From: Methylorubrum rhodinum
GTDB lineage: Bacteria; Pseudomonadota; Alphaproteobacteria; Rhizobiales; Beijerinckiaceae
Assembly (NCBI RefSeq): GCF_014199935.1
Contig: NZ_JACHOP010000027.1
Coordinates: 1 to 64,000, forward strand
Length of the DNA stretch: 64,000 nucleotides
Direction of reading: 5' to 3'
The number at the start of each line of letters is the position of its first letter. Within the stretch, counting starts at the first letter, position 1. The notes under the pieces are model-generated. The model had not been told where the DNA came from. It ran no database searches and worked only from the letters and a program-made list of their open reading frames with translations. Positions 25,071 through 33,140 of the stretch are shown piece by piece. The translations under genes were made by a program, and so were the position numbers.

Positions 25071-28000
25071 ATGATCTCCTCGATCTTCATCGACCGCCCG
25101 CGGCTCGCCGTGGTGGCGGCCATCGTCGTGACGCTGGCCGGCCTCCTGGCGATGGCCCAGATCCCGGTCGCGCAGTTCCCGCAGATCGTGCCGCCGGAGG
25201 TGCAGGTCAGCGCGACCTATCCGGGCGCCTCGGCGGAGGTGGTCGAGGCCGCCATCGCCCAGCCGCTGGAAGCCGCGGTCATCGGCGTCGACAAGATGAT
25301 CTACATGAAGTCGATGAGCGGCAACGACGGCAGCTACAGCCTGACCGTGTCGTTCAAGCTCGGCAGCGACCCGGACATCGACACCGTCAACGTCAACAAC
25401 CGCGTCCAGACCGCCCTCGCCCAGCTGCCGCAGGAGGTGCGGCAGGAGGGCGTCACGGTGCAGAAGCAGGCCACCGCGATCCTGCAATACCTGATGCTCT
25501 ACAGCGAGGACGGCAGCCAGGACCCGCTGTTCCTGACGAACTACGCCACCATCAGCGTGCTGGACGAACTCAGCCGCACGCCCGGTGTCGGCCAGGCCTC
25601 GCTGTTCGTGAACCAGCAATACTCGATGCGGATCTGGTTCGACGTCGATCGCCTCAACAACCTCAAGATGGCGCCGTCCGAGATCGTCAACGCCGTCAAC
25701 GCCCAGAACGTCCAGGCCGCCGCCGGCCGGGTCGGGGCGCGCCCCGTCAGCAACGACCAGCAGTTCCAGTTCAACGTCCAGACCAAGGGCCGGCTCTCGA
25801 CCGCGGAGGAGTTCGGCGACATCGTCGTGCGGGCCGACCCCGACGGCTCGGTGCTGCGGGTGAAGGACGTGGCCCGCGTCGAGATGGGCGCGCAGAACCT
25901 CGACGCCATCGCCCGGCTCAACGGCAAGCCCGCGGTCGCCATCGCGATCCAGCTCGCGCCCGGCGCCAACGCGGTCCAGACGGCGGACGCGGTGGACGCG
26001 ACCCTGAAGCGGGTGAGCAAGCGCTTCCCGCCGGGGGTGAAGTCCAAGGTCGTCTACGACGCCACCACCTTCGTCGATCAGACCATCCGCGAGGTGCTGC
26101 TGACCATCGCCGAGGCGTTCCTGCTCGTGGTGCTGGTCGTCTACCTGTTCCTCGGCAGCCTGCGGGCCGCGCTGATCCCGGCGCTGGCCGTGCCGGTCAG
26201 CCTGATCGGCACCTTCGCGGTGCTCCTGGCTTTGGGATACTCGGCCAACACCATCTCGCTGCTCGCCATGGTGCTCGCCATCGGCATCGTCGTCGACGAC
26301 GCCATCGTCGTGGTCGAGAACGTCGAGCGCGTGATGGAGGAGCGGCCCGACCTCTCCGTGCCGGAGGCCACCAAGCTCGCCATGCGCGAGGTCACCGGGC
26401 CGATCCTCGCCATCACCCTGGTGCTGCTCTCGGTGTTCGTGCCGCTCGCCGCCATCCCCGGCCTGTCGGGCGTGCTGTTCCGGCAATGCGCGGTCACGAT
26501 CGGGGCCAGCATGGTGATCTCGGCGCTGGTGGCGCTGACGCTCTCGCCCGCGCTCTGCGCCGTGCTGCTGCGCCGCGGCGGCCACGCGAGCGGGCTCGCC
26601 GGCCTGACGCAGCGGGCGATCGAGCGGACGCAGGCCCGCTACGCCACCATCGTCGCCCGGTTCGTCCGGGTCAGCCTCGTCGGCCTCGCGCTGGTGGCGG
26701 CCTGCGGCGGCGGCATCTATGTGCTCGCGGCGCTGACGCCGAGCGGGTTCCTGCCGTCCGAGGACCAGGGCGCCTTCTTCGTCACGGTCCAGCTCCCCGA
26801 CGGCGCCTCGGTGTCGCGCACCGCCGAGACCGTGACGGCACTGGAGAAGCAGATCCTGGCGATGCCGCAGGTGGCCGACACCTACTCGGTGATCGGCTAT
26901 TCCTACCTCGACACGGTGAACGCCCCGAACATGGCGTTCATGCTGGTCCACCTGAAGCCGTTCTCGGAACGGACCGGGCCGGAGGACTCGGCGCAAGCCT
27001 TGATCGCCCGGATCACCGAAGAATCGCAGTCGATCCGCAGCGGCGAGGTGATCGCCTTCAACATGCCGCCGATCATCGGCCTCTCGACCAGCGGCGGCTT
27101 CGAATATGCGCTCGAAGCGATCGAGGGTCAGAGCCCGGAGGAACTCGGCAGCGTCGCGCAGGGGCTGATGGCCGCCGCCAACGCCGACCCGCGGCTCACG
27201 GACGTGTTCACCACCTACACCGCCGCCAACCCGTCGCTGTTCCTCGACATCGACCGCGACAAGGCCGCGGTGCTCGGCGTCAACCTCGGCGACGTGTTCG
27301 ACACGCTCCAGGCCACCTTCGGCGGCACCTACATCAACAACTTCAACGTCTTCGGCCGCACGTGGCAGGTCAACATCGAGGCCGAGGCGGGCGACCGCGA
27401 CAAGGTCTCGGACCTCTGGCAGGTCTACGTGAAGAACGCCAAGGGCGACGAGGTGCCGCTCCGCTCCTTCGCCTCCGCCCGCTTCGTCGGCGGCCAGCAG
27501 GTGCTGACGCGCTATAACAACTACCGCTCGATCCCGATCGAGGGCAGCCCGGCCGCGCGGGTCTCGTCGGGCACCGCGCTCAAGGCGATGGCGGCGGTCT
27601 CGGACGCGACACTGCCCGACGGCTACGGCTTCGAGTGGACCGGGACCGCGTATCAAGAGACCCAGGCGCAGGGGCAGACCGGGCTGGTGCTCGGCCTGTC
27701 GCTGGTCTTCGCCTACCTGTTCCTCGTCGGGCTCTACGAGAGCTGGATGATCCCGGTGCCGGTGCTGCTCTCGGTCAGCGTCGGCGTACTCGGGGCGCTG
27801 GCCGGCATCCTGGTCGCCGGCCTCTCGCTCGATCTCTACGCCCAGGTCGGCCTCGTGGTGCTGGTGGCCCTGGCGGCCAAGAACGGCATCCTCATCGTCG
27901 AGTTCGCCCGCAAGCAGCGCGCCGACGGGCTCGCGATCCGCGAGGCGGCGGTGGCCGGCGCCTCGGTGCGCTTCCGCGCCGTGGCGATGACCTCGATCGC

Positions 28001-28199
28001 CTTCATCCTCGGCCTTGTGCCCCTCGTCTTCGCCGAGGGCGCCGCCGAGATCAGCCGCCGCGCCGTCGGCACCCCGATCTTCGCCGGCATGATCGCGGCC
28101 ACCACCGTCGGCCTGTTCCTGATCCCGATGCTCTACGTCGTCTTCCAGGGGTTGGCGGAGCGGGGGTTCGATTGGCGGAGAACGGCCAAGCAGCGATAG
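25071..28199 (+). CDS. RND multidrug efflux permease (AcrB/HAE1-like)
   Basis: This 1042-aa pump is of full HAE1 length. It begins MISSIFIDRPRLAVVAAIVV, has 12 predicted TMs in two halves and the proton-relay segment GIVVDDAIVVVENVERVM with two Asp in TM4. It also has FLPSEDQGAFFVTVQLPDGAS at the start of the second porter half and a KNGILIVEFA TM10 motif with Lys. It exports drugs or lipophilic compounds in exchange for protons. No local repressor gene is seen. Confidence 0.95.
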   Translation: MISSIFIDRPRLAVVAAIVVTLAGLLAMAQIPVAQFPQIVPPEVQVSATYPGASAEVVEAAIAQPLEAAVIGVDKMIYMKSMSGNDGSYSLTVSFKLGSDPDIDTVNVNNRVQTALAQLPQEVRQEGVTVQKQATAILQYLMLYSEDGSQDPLFLTNYATISVLDELSRTPGVGQASLFVNQQYSMRIWFDVDRLNNLKMAPSEIVNAVNAQNVQAAAGRVGARPVSNDQQFQFNVQTKGRLSTAEEFGDIVVRADPDGSVLRVKDVARVEMGAQNLDAIARLNGKPAVAIAIQLAPGANAVQTADAVDATLKRVSKRFPPGVKSKVVYDATTFVDQTIREVLLTIAEAFLLVVLVVYLFLGSLRAALIPALAVPVSLIGTFAVLLALGYSANTISLLAMVLAIGIVVDDAIVVVENVERVMEERPDLSVPEATKLAMREVTGPILAITLVLLSVFVPLAAIPGLSGVLFRQCAVTIGASMVISALVALTLSPALCAVLLRRGGHASGLAGLTQRAIERTQARYATIVARFVRVSLVGLALVAACGGGIYVLAALTPSGFLPSEDQGAFFVTVQLPDGASVSRTAETVTALEKQILAMPQVADTYSVIGYSYLDTVNAPNMAFMLVHLKPFSERTGPEDSAQALIARITEESQSIRSGEVIAFNMPPIIGLSTSGGFEYALEAIEGQSPEELGSVAQGLMAAANADPRLTDVFTTYTAANPSLFLDIDRDKAAVLGVNLGDVFDTLQATFGGTYINNFNVFGRTWQVNIEAEAGDRDKVSDLWQVYVKNAKGDEVPLRSFASARFVGGQQVLTRYNNYRSIPIEGSPAARVSSGTALKAMAAVSDATLPDGYGFEWTGTAYQETQAQGQTGLVLGLSLVFAYLFLVGLYESWMIPVPVLLSVSVGVLGALAGILVAGLSLDLYAQVGLVVLVALAAKNGILIVEFARKQRADGLAIREAAVAGASVRFRAVAMTSIAFILGLVPLVFAEGAAEISRRAVGTPIFAGMIAATTVGLFLIPMLYVVFQGLAERGFDWRRTAKQR

Positions 28200-29640
28200 A
28201 TGAAGTTAGGAGAGGACCGCGTATCAGTAGAGATGCTCTTAGACAACATCGAAACGCAATACCCTCGGAACAGGGCCTTCGCGAGCGCAGCACCTGCAAC
28301 GTCAATCGACTTCGAAAGTATTTACTATATCATCGATATATTTTAAACGCTTATTGATTAATTTTCTTCTATTAAGAAGCATGTCTCGATCCGAACTCAT
28401 ACTGACAAGATCCAACATTTCTCTATGATTTTTTAGATTAATTCCTTTGAAAATCCAATGATTAATATGCCGCGCTAGCATTTCACGCAAAAACTGAGAC
28501 ATATAATTTAAATCGTCACTTGACCCGCCGGCGTGAACATAATTATTACGAAGACGAGCAATGTGACTCAATTTCCACCTACATATTTCCGGCTCGGCCT
28601 CAGCAAAAATTGCGCGATCAAGAATCTTTTCATTAGAACGCATTTTGTCGTTAGATTCAACGTAAATCTGCTCAAGCGCAGACCAATACCGCAAGAGGCG
28701 ATGATTACTGTCGCGAGCAACAAATCCGTCTTGAAGCAACATCACTGAACGTGAAAGCATATCATTGAGAGGATGATTTTTGAGTGCACTCAGAGCACGA
28801 CGCACAATTGGTACAACTTTTAGGACACGATCCATTGAGAGTGGATTTTGTCTCCAAGACTCCTCATCATAATCCGTATTATACAAAATATTTTTATCAC
28901 TAAGAAATTCTTTTTCGCGAAACACAAACTGATTTGGCCCCAACCAGAGTCTTCCATCAGTCCAATTTCGCCCCGCCCAAAGAGTACGCCCTTGCCAAAC
29001 CTCATACAAATTAATCAATCCAGTGACAAGCTGAAGCGTATCCATCATACGTTCAACTGCACGCGCCTCAGTCCTGTCAGCGCAGTACATGATTATGTGG
29101 CCAAATCCTTGCGGTTCGTCGGGGTAAATTCGGCCAAACCCGCCAAAGAAATAATCGCTATGCCGAAGATGCTTTGGCAGTCGCGCAGCGGAGCGGACTT
29201 CAACACCGTGCCAGCACAGCCTGAAACTAGGATGAGAAGCCATATTCGTGGCTCTAAACTTTGTCCAAAGTGCAAATTTTACCTGAGGAACGGCCAGCGA
29301 GCTCCTATGTATTGCTTCCGCCCTTTCAATAAGATGATCTCCATTCATTTTTCCGGCATGCCGACACTCACGCAAAGCTTTTGAAAACAATTTTATGGAT
29401 TCGGAGCGACTTATTTCGGGTCTCACAACAAACGCGTCCGGCAATATCTCGAAAAATTCTCTAAATCCAAATCCGCTATATCTAATATTCCCATCAACTA
29501 TACCTGTCATTTCCTCAAAGCTACGCAAGAAAAATGCCAGCGCGCTGTCGGATACGAGATTTCGATTTCTGCTTATTCTCACAGAGCACACCGCAATTTT
29601 AAAATTTCCGGTACGGGGGCTATCCGCTCGGTTGCAAAAT
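28200..29640. other. A/T-rich insert between RND pump and MFS genes
   Basis: From about 28300 to about 29640 base composition and codon use change abruptly to A/T-rich, unlike everything on either side. The insert carries a single minus-strand gene (28302-29591). I see no transposase, integrase, tRNA or obvious flanking direct repeat. A perfect 12-bp palindrome AATTTTAAAATT (29595-29606) sits just upstream of the longest start codon. Recent horizontal acquisition is inferred. Confidence 0.75.
28302..29591 (-). CDS. HEPN-domain (Apea-like) hypothetical protein, putative defence RNase
   Basis: This protein is up to 429 aa from GTG 29591. GTG, TTG and ATG (29510) codons downstream are alternative starts, and none has a clear ribosome site. 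The N-terminal ~270 residues have no recognised family. The C-terminal part resembles Apea-like HEPN domains: LLRYWSALEQIYVES, then the R-x4-H catalytic motif RNNYVH (348-353) followed by AGGSSDDLNYMSQFLREM. HEPN domains of this kind are metal-independent RNases in abortive-infection and toxin systems. The A/T-rich composition and the position as a lone cargo gene suggest an acquired antiphage gene. No antitoxin or partner is adjacent. Function is inferred. Confidence 0.75.
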   Translation of the reverse strand: MCSVRISRNRNLVSDSALAFFLRSFEEMTGIVDGNIRYSGFGFREFFEILPDAFVVRPEISRSESIKLFSKALRECRHAGKMNGDHLIERAEAIHRSSLAVPQVKFALWTKFRATNMASHPSFRLCWHGVEVRSAARLPKHLRHSDYFFGGFGRIYPDEPQGFGHIIMYCADRTEARAVERMMDTLQLVTGLINLYEVWQGRTLWAGRNWTDGRLWLGPNQFVFREKEFLSDKNILYNTDYDEESWRQNPLSMDRVLKVVPIVRRALSALKNHPLNDMLSRSVMLLQDGFVARDSNHRLLRYWSALEQIYVESNDKMRSNEKILDRAIFAEAEPEICRWKLSHIARLRNNYVHAGGSSDDLNYMSQFLREMLARHINHWIFKGINLKNHREMLDLVSMSSDRDMLLNRRKLINKRLKYIDDIVNTFEVD

Positions 29641-30816
29641 TTATCTACTAGCGTCCATATGAGCGAACCTTATCAGGATAAGCCCGCTCACCGCCAGCGG
29701 CGCCATCATCAAAAAGGTCGCGCCGCCGCCGAGCACGCCGTAGACCGGCCCGCAGGCGAGCGTCGCCAGCGCCGAGACCAGCGCGGTCGAGGCGCCCACC
29801 GTGCCCTGCGCCCGCCCCCGTGCCCCATCGGGGGCGAAAGCCGAGACCGCGTTCATCGCACCGAGATGCGTCGCCCCGAAGGTGAGGGCGTGCAGCATCT
29901 GCAGCGGCACCAGCCACGCGAGGTCGCCCTCCGCCACGCTCAAGCCCACGGCCCGCACCAAAGCGGCGATGCCGCCGAGCGCCAGTAGCCGGAACGGGCT
30001 GCGCCAGCGCGCGGGCAGGCGCGCGAGGCCGGCGAACAAGGCGATCTCGGCGGCGACGCCGATGGCCCAGAGCGCACCGATCCACGGCGCCGAGACGCCG
30101 TGCGCCGCCCAACTCAGGCTGCCGAAGGCGTAGATCGCCGCGTGGCTCGCCTGGATCAGCGCCGCGGCGCCGATCGTCAGCCACAACCGCCGCGGCAGGC
30201 GAGGGGGCGGGCCGATCCGCTCGGGCGGCCGTTCGCGCGGCGCCGCCCGCTCGCCCGCCGCGAGCGCCACGGTCGCGGCGATCAGCGCGAGCCCGGTCAG
30301 CAGCAGCGGCACCGCCACCTGCCCGCCGAGCCATCCCAGCAACGCCCCGCCCGCGAGGTTGGCGAGCAGGAAGGCCACCGAACCGAACATCCGGATGCGG
30401 GCGTAGTCGATTGTCTTCGGGGCCCGGCGGGCGGCGGCCAGCGTCAGGTAGTCGATGCTCGGCACCAGCGGCGCCTGCGCCGCGGCGTTGAGCACCACGA
30501 GCAGTGCCAGCAGGAACACCGCGAGGCCGGCCGCCGCCGGCATCAGGGCGTAGGTGAGGGCGAGCGTCAGGCTGCCCGCCGCCAGCAGGGTGCGCGGGGC
30601 GATGCCGCGGTCGATCAGGCCGGTGAGCGGGCGGGTCGCCACGATCTTGGTGGCGATGGGCAGGGCCAGCAGGAGGCCGATCAGCCCCGGATCGAGCCCG
30701 AGCGCGCCGAGCCAGACCGGCATGAACGGCATCGCCACGCCGATCTCGACGAAGACGACCGCGTAGAGCAGGCCGAGCCGCACGGGATCGGGCTCTGCGG
30801 GAGGGGGTGAGGACAA
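29641..30816 (-). CDS. MFS transporter (3-phenylpropionate/LacY-like family)
   Basis: This 391-aa protein has about 12 TMs. It fits the MFS_1_like (HcaT) group: LGLLYAVVFVEIGVAMPFMPVWL at the start, RPLTGLIDRG in the loop between TM2 and TM3, and the central cytosolic loop near residues 195-210 (ERAAPRERPPERIG). The second half contains HALTFGATHLGAMNAV. The substrate is unknown. It lies upstream of, and in the same orientation as, the A/T-rich HEPN insert. Confidence 0.88.
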   Translation of the reverse strand: MSSPPPAEPDPVRLGLLYAVVFVEIGVAMPFMPVWLGALGLDPGLIGLLLALPIATKIVATRPLTGLIDRGIAPRTLLAAGSLTLALTYALMPAAAGLAVFLLALLVVLNAAAQAPLVPSIDYLTLAAARRAPKTIDYARIRMFGSVAFLLANLAGGALLGWLGGQVAVPLLLTGLALIAATVALAAGERAAPRERPPERIGPPPRLPRRLWLTIGAAALIQASHAAIYAFGSLSWAAHGVSAPWIGALWAIGVAAEIALFAGLARLPARWRSPFRLLALGGIAALVRAVGLSVAEGDLAWLVPLQMLHALTFGATHLGAMNAVSAFAPDGARGRAQGTVGASTALVSALATLACGPVYGVLGGGATFLMMAPLAVSGLILIRFAHMDASR

Positions 30817-30966
30817 GGGCCGCCGGTCCCGTCGTGATGCGCGTCCCGGGGGAGAGGCCTTCGATAGCGTAAGCAGCCGTTAAACGACACCTGTCAAGGT
30901 CATGCCTGTCCGTCAATCGTCGCGGGCCTGCGGTTCTCGCGGGTGCCCGTGTCCTTGCGGGGTGTG

Positions 30967-32199
30967 ATGTCGAGTTCCCGTTCCCTGACGCCCCATGATG
31001 CGTCGCAGTACGACCTGATCGAGGCCGCCGTCCGGGAGACCGAGCGCGGCCGCTGGTTCCTGGAGGAGTACGCGCGGCGCAACCGCAACGCCGACACCGA
31101 CGTGCTGCTCGGCGCGATCCACCGGCTCGAATCGGCGGTGACGGGCGAGCGCGGCGGCGGCGAGGATGTGGTCCGCTTCCGCGGCGACCTGATGGACATG
31201 GCCGACGCCATCGCCCGCACCCGGGCGGAGGTGGCCGCTTTGTCGGGCGCCGACCACGGCGAGAGCCGCCTGACGGTGGCCTCGGAAGCGCTCGATTCCA
31301 TCGTGCGCGCCACCGAGCGGGCGACCTCGGACATCCTCGGCGCGGCGGAAGCCGTGCAGGAGGCCGCCTGGACGCTGCGCGAGACCGGGGCCGACGGCGC
31401 GCTCTGCGACGACCTCGACCGGCACGCGACGGGAATCTACACCGCCTGCTCGTTCCAGGACCTGACGGCGCAGCGCACCAGCCGCATCGTGCACACCCTG
31501 CGCTACCTGGAGGACCGGATCGCCTCCATGATCGGCATCTGGGGCTCCGAGACCGGCGTGCCGGACCTCGACGCCGAGGCCCGCATCCGCCGCGACACGG
31601 CCGCGACCCTCAACGCGGCGCTGGACCAGACCGACGTCGACCGCTTCCTCGACATGGAGAGCCCGGCGGCCCCATCCGCGCCATCGCGCCCGCCGCTCTC
31701 GGCGGTGGCGCTGCACGAGGATCTGGCCTTCGTGCCGGCCGACCCGTTCGACGGGGAGGGCGAGACGGCTCCGGTCGACTTCGCCGCCGAGGCCGCGGTC
31801 GAAATCGAGACCGCGGCCGAAGCGGCCTTTGCCGAAGAGACCCTGGTCGAAGAGCCCTTTGCCGACACCGTCGTCGCCGAAGCGGAACGGCCCGAGGCCT
31901 CTGCGCCGGCCCCGGACGCGTCCGAGACCGACGCGGATCGCGCGGTGGCGGCCCTGGCCGAAGCGCTGCTGGCGCAGGACGCCGAAGATGTCGCCGTCGC
32001 GGAAGAGGCCGTGGCGGAAGCCGCCCTCGGCGACCTGTTCGACACGCCCGCCGAGATCGCCCGACCGGCCGCCGAGCCGACGACCGCCATCGCGGAAAAG
32101 GCCTCCGCGCCGGCCCCGGCGCAAGTGGACGACCTCGCCGCCGCCTTCCTCGACCTCGACGAACTCAGCATCGAGGAGAAGATCGCGCTGTTCGCGTGA
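30967..32199 (+). CDS. cheZ: CheZ-like chemotaxis phosphatase
   Basis: This 410-aa protein has an N-terminal helical region and a CheZ core. The core keeps SFQDLTAQRTSRIV, where Asp165 and Gln169 correspond to the catalytic pair of E. coli CheZ. A long acidic, Ala/Glu-rich linker (about 230-380) follows. The C-terminus has AQVDDLAAAF-like sequence similar to the CheY-binding tail of E. coli CheZ. It probably dephosphorylates CheY-P. ATG 30967 is preferred over an in-frame codon 24 nt upstream. It is divergent from the MFS gene. Confidence 0.8.
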   Translation: MSSSRSLTPHDASQYDLIEAAVRETERGRWFLEEYARRNRNADTDVLLGAIHRLESAVTGERGGGEDVVRFRGDLMDMADAIARTRAEVAALSGADHGESRLTVASEALDSIVRATERATSDILGAAEAVQEAAWTLRETGADGALCDDLDRHATGIYTACSFQDLTAQRTSRIVHTLRYLEDRIASMIGIWGSETGVPDLDAEARIRRDTAATLNAALDQTDVDRFLDMESPAAPSAPSRPPLSAVALHEDLAFVPADPFDGEGETAPVDFAAEAAVEIETAAEAAFAEETLVEEPFADTVVAEAERPEASAPAPDASETDADRAVAALAEALLAQDAEDVAVAEEAVAEAALGDLFDTPAEIARPAAEPTTAIAEKASAPAPAQVDDLAAAFLDLDELSIEEKIALFA

Positions 32200-32259
32200 G
32201 GGCAGGGGTGCCGGGACGGAGCCTCGAAGACGCGACGCCGACACGTCGACCTCACACAC

Positions 32260-32401
32260 CGTCATTCCGGGTCGCCGAAGGCGAACCCGGACCCGAAGGG
32301 GCGCGCCGGAGGCGTGCAATCCACGACGGGCCGCAACGCCTCGTATGGCCGCGCATCACGGGTGGATCCCGGGTTCCGCTGCGCGGCCCCGGGATGACGG
32401 T
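32260..32401. repeat. Palindromic intergenic repeat, copy 2 (full length)
   Basis: Inverted ends are GTCATTCCGGG (32261-32271) and CCCGGGATGAC (about 32388-32398). The internal ACCCGAAGGGGCGCGCCGGA and CAATCCACGACGGGCCGC match the copy at 46748-46889 in reverse orientation. It lies between the CheZ-like and DUF1489 genes. I see no gene in 32200-32545. Confidence 0.85.
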
Positions 32402-32545
32402 GGCGGACGAACAACGGACTCCGACTCCCCGTGGCGCAGGCTCATTCCCCCACCGCGACGCGGATGACGGTTCCCGGACGCATCGCGGCGGGGTAAGCGC
32501 ACGGGCGCCCTGCCCGACCTTCCTCATCCCGTCACCGACCCGGCC

Positions 32546-32986
32546 ATGGCCCTGCATCTCCTGAAGCTGTGCGTCGGCCCCGCCTCGATCGGGGAGTTGG
32601 AGGCGCGGATCGCCGGGCACCGCGAGGTCGCCCTGAGCGTCGGCGCCGACCCGCGCCCGTCCCACGTCACCCGCATGGTGCCGAAGCGCGCGGCCGCCAT
32701 CGCCGGGCAGGGCTCGATCTACTGGGTGATGAAGGGCGCGCTGAGCTGCCGCCAGCCGATCCTGGCGATCGAGCCGTTCACCGGCCCCGACGGCATCGAC
32801 CGCTGCCGCCTCGTCCTCGAGCCCACGGTGACGCCGGTGGCCCCCCGCCCCTGCCGCCCGTTCCAGGGCTGGCGCTACCTCGAGCCCGCCGACGCCCCGC
32901 CCGACCTCGACCGCCTGAGCGCGGGCGACATCGCCGACATGCCCGAGAGCCTGCGGCGGGAATTGGTGGCGCTCGGGTTGATCTGA
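32546..32986 (+). CDS. DUF1489 family protein
   Basis: This 146-aa protein matches the DUF1489 family of alphaproteobacteria: LHLLKLCVGPASIGEL at the start, then VTRMVPKRAAAIAGQGSIYW and VMKGALSCRQPILAIEPF, and the end GWRYLEPADAPPDL with DMPESLRRELVALGLI. Its function is unknown; it is cytoplasmic and widely conserved. It is convergent with the giant gene downstream. Confidence 0.92.
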   Translation: MALHLLKLCVGPASIGELEARIAGHREVALSVGADPRPSHVTRMVPKRAAAIAGQGSIYWVMKGALSCRQPILAIEPFTGPDGIDRCRLVLEPTVTPVAPRPCRPFQGWRYLEPADAPPDLDRLSAGDIADMPESLRRELVALGLI

Positions 32987-33006
32987 GAACCGCCGACCGG
33001 CGCGTC

Positions 33007-33071
33007 TCCCACCCATCCCCCTCATCCTGAGGTGCCGCGAAGCGCCCTCGAAGGAGGGCGGTGGGTGGGAG
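33007..33071. repeat. Palindromic intergenic repeat of the rhizobial CTCATCCTGAGG type
   Basis: CCCACCCATCC on the left pairs with GGTGGGTGGGA on the right around an inner hairpin CGCCCTC-GAAG-GAGGGCG (33043-33060). The internal CCCTCATCCTGAGGTGC is characteristic of an abundant rhizobial intergenic repeat. It lies between convergent genes. Confidence 0.65.
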
Positions 33072-33090
33072 GACCATGGGCCGAAACGAA

Positions 33091-33115
33091 GAAGGGGGCC
33101 GCGAGGGCCCCCTTC
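33091..33115. terminator. Bidirectional intrinsic terminator
   Basis: GAAGGGGGCC and GGCCCCCTTC form a perfect 10-bp stem around a 5-nt loop, 26 nt from the 3' end of the giant minus-strand gene. On the minus strand it is followed by TTCGTTTC. It sits between convergent genes. Confidence 0.75.
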
Positions 33116-33140
33116 CTGTCGTCTCACCTGCGCCCTCGCC

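Noticed and set aside
24927..27656. A minus-strand frame of about 900 codons opposite the RND adaptor and pump.
   Set aside because: Asp/His/Arg-rich antisense shadow of an unambiguous RND operon.
28302..29591. Considered as part of a toxin-antitoxin pair or a CRISPR-associated HEPN.
   Set aside because: No adjacent nucleotidyltransferase or antitoxin gene and no repeat array is present in the window.
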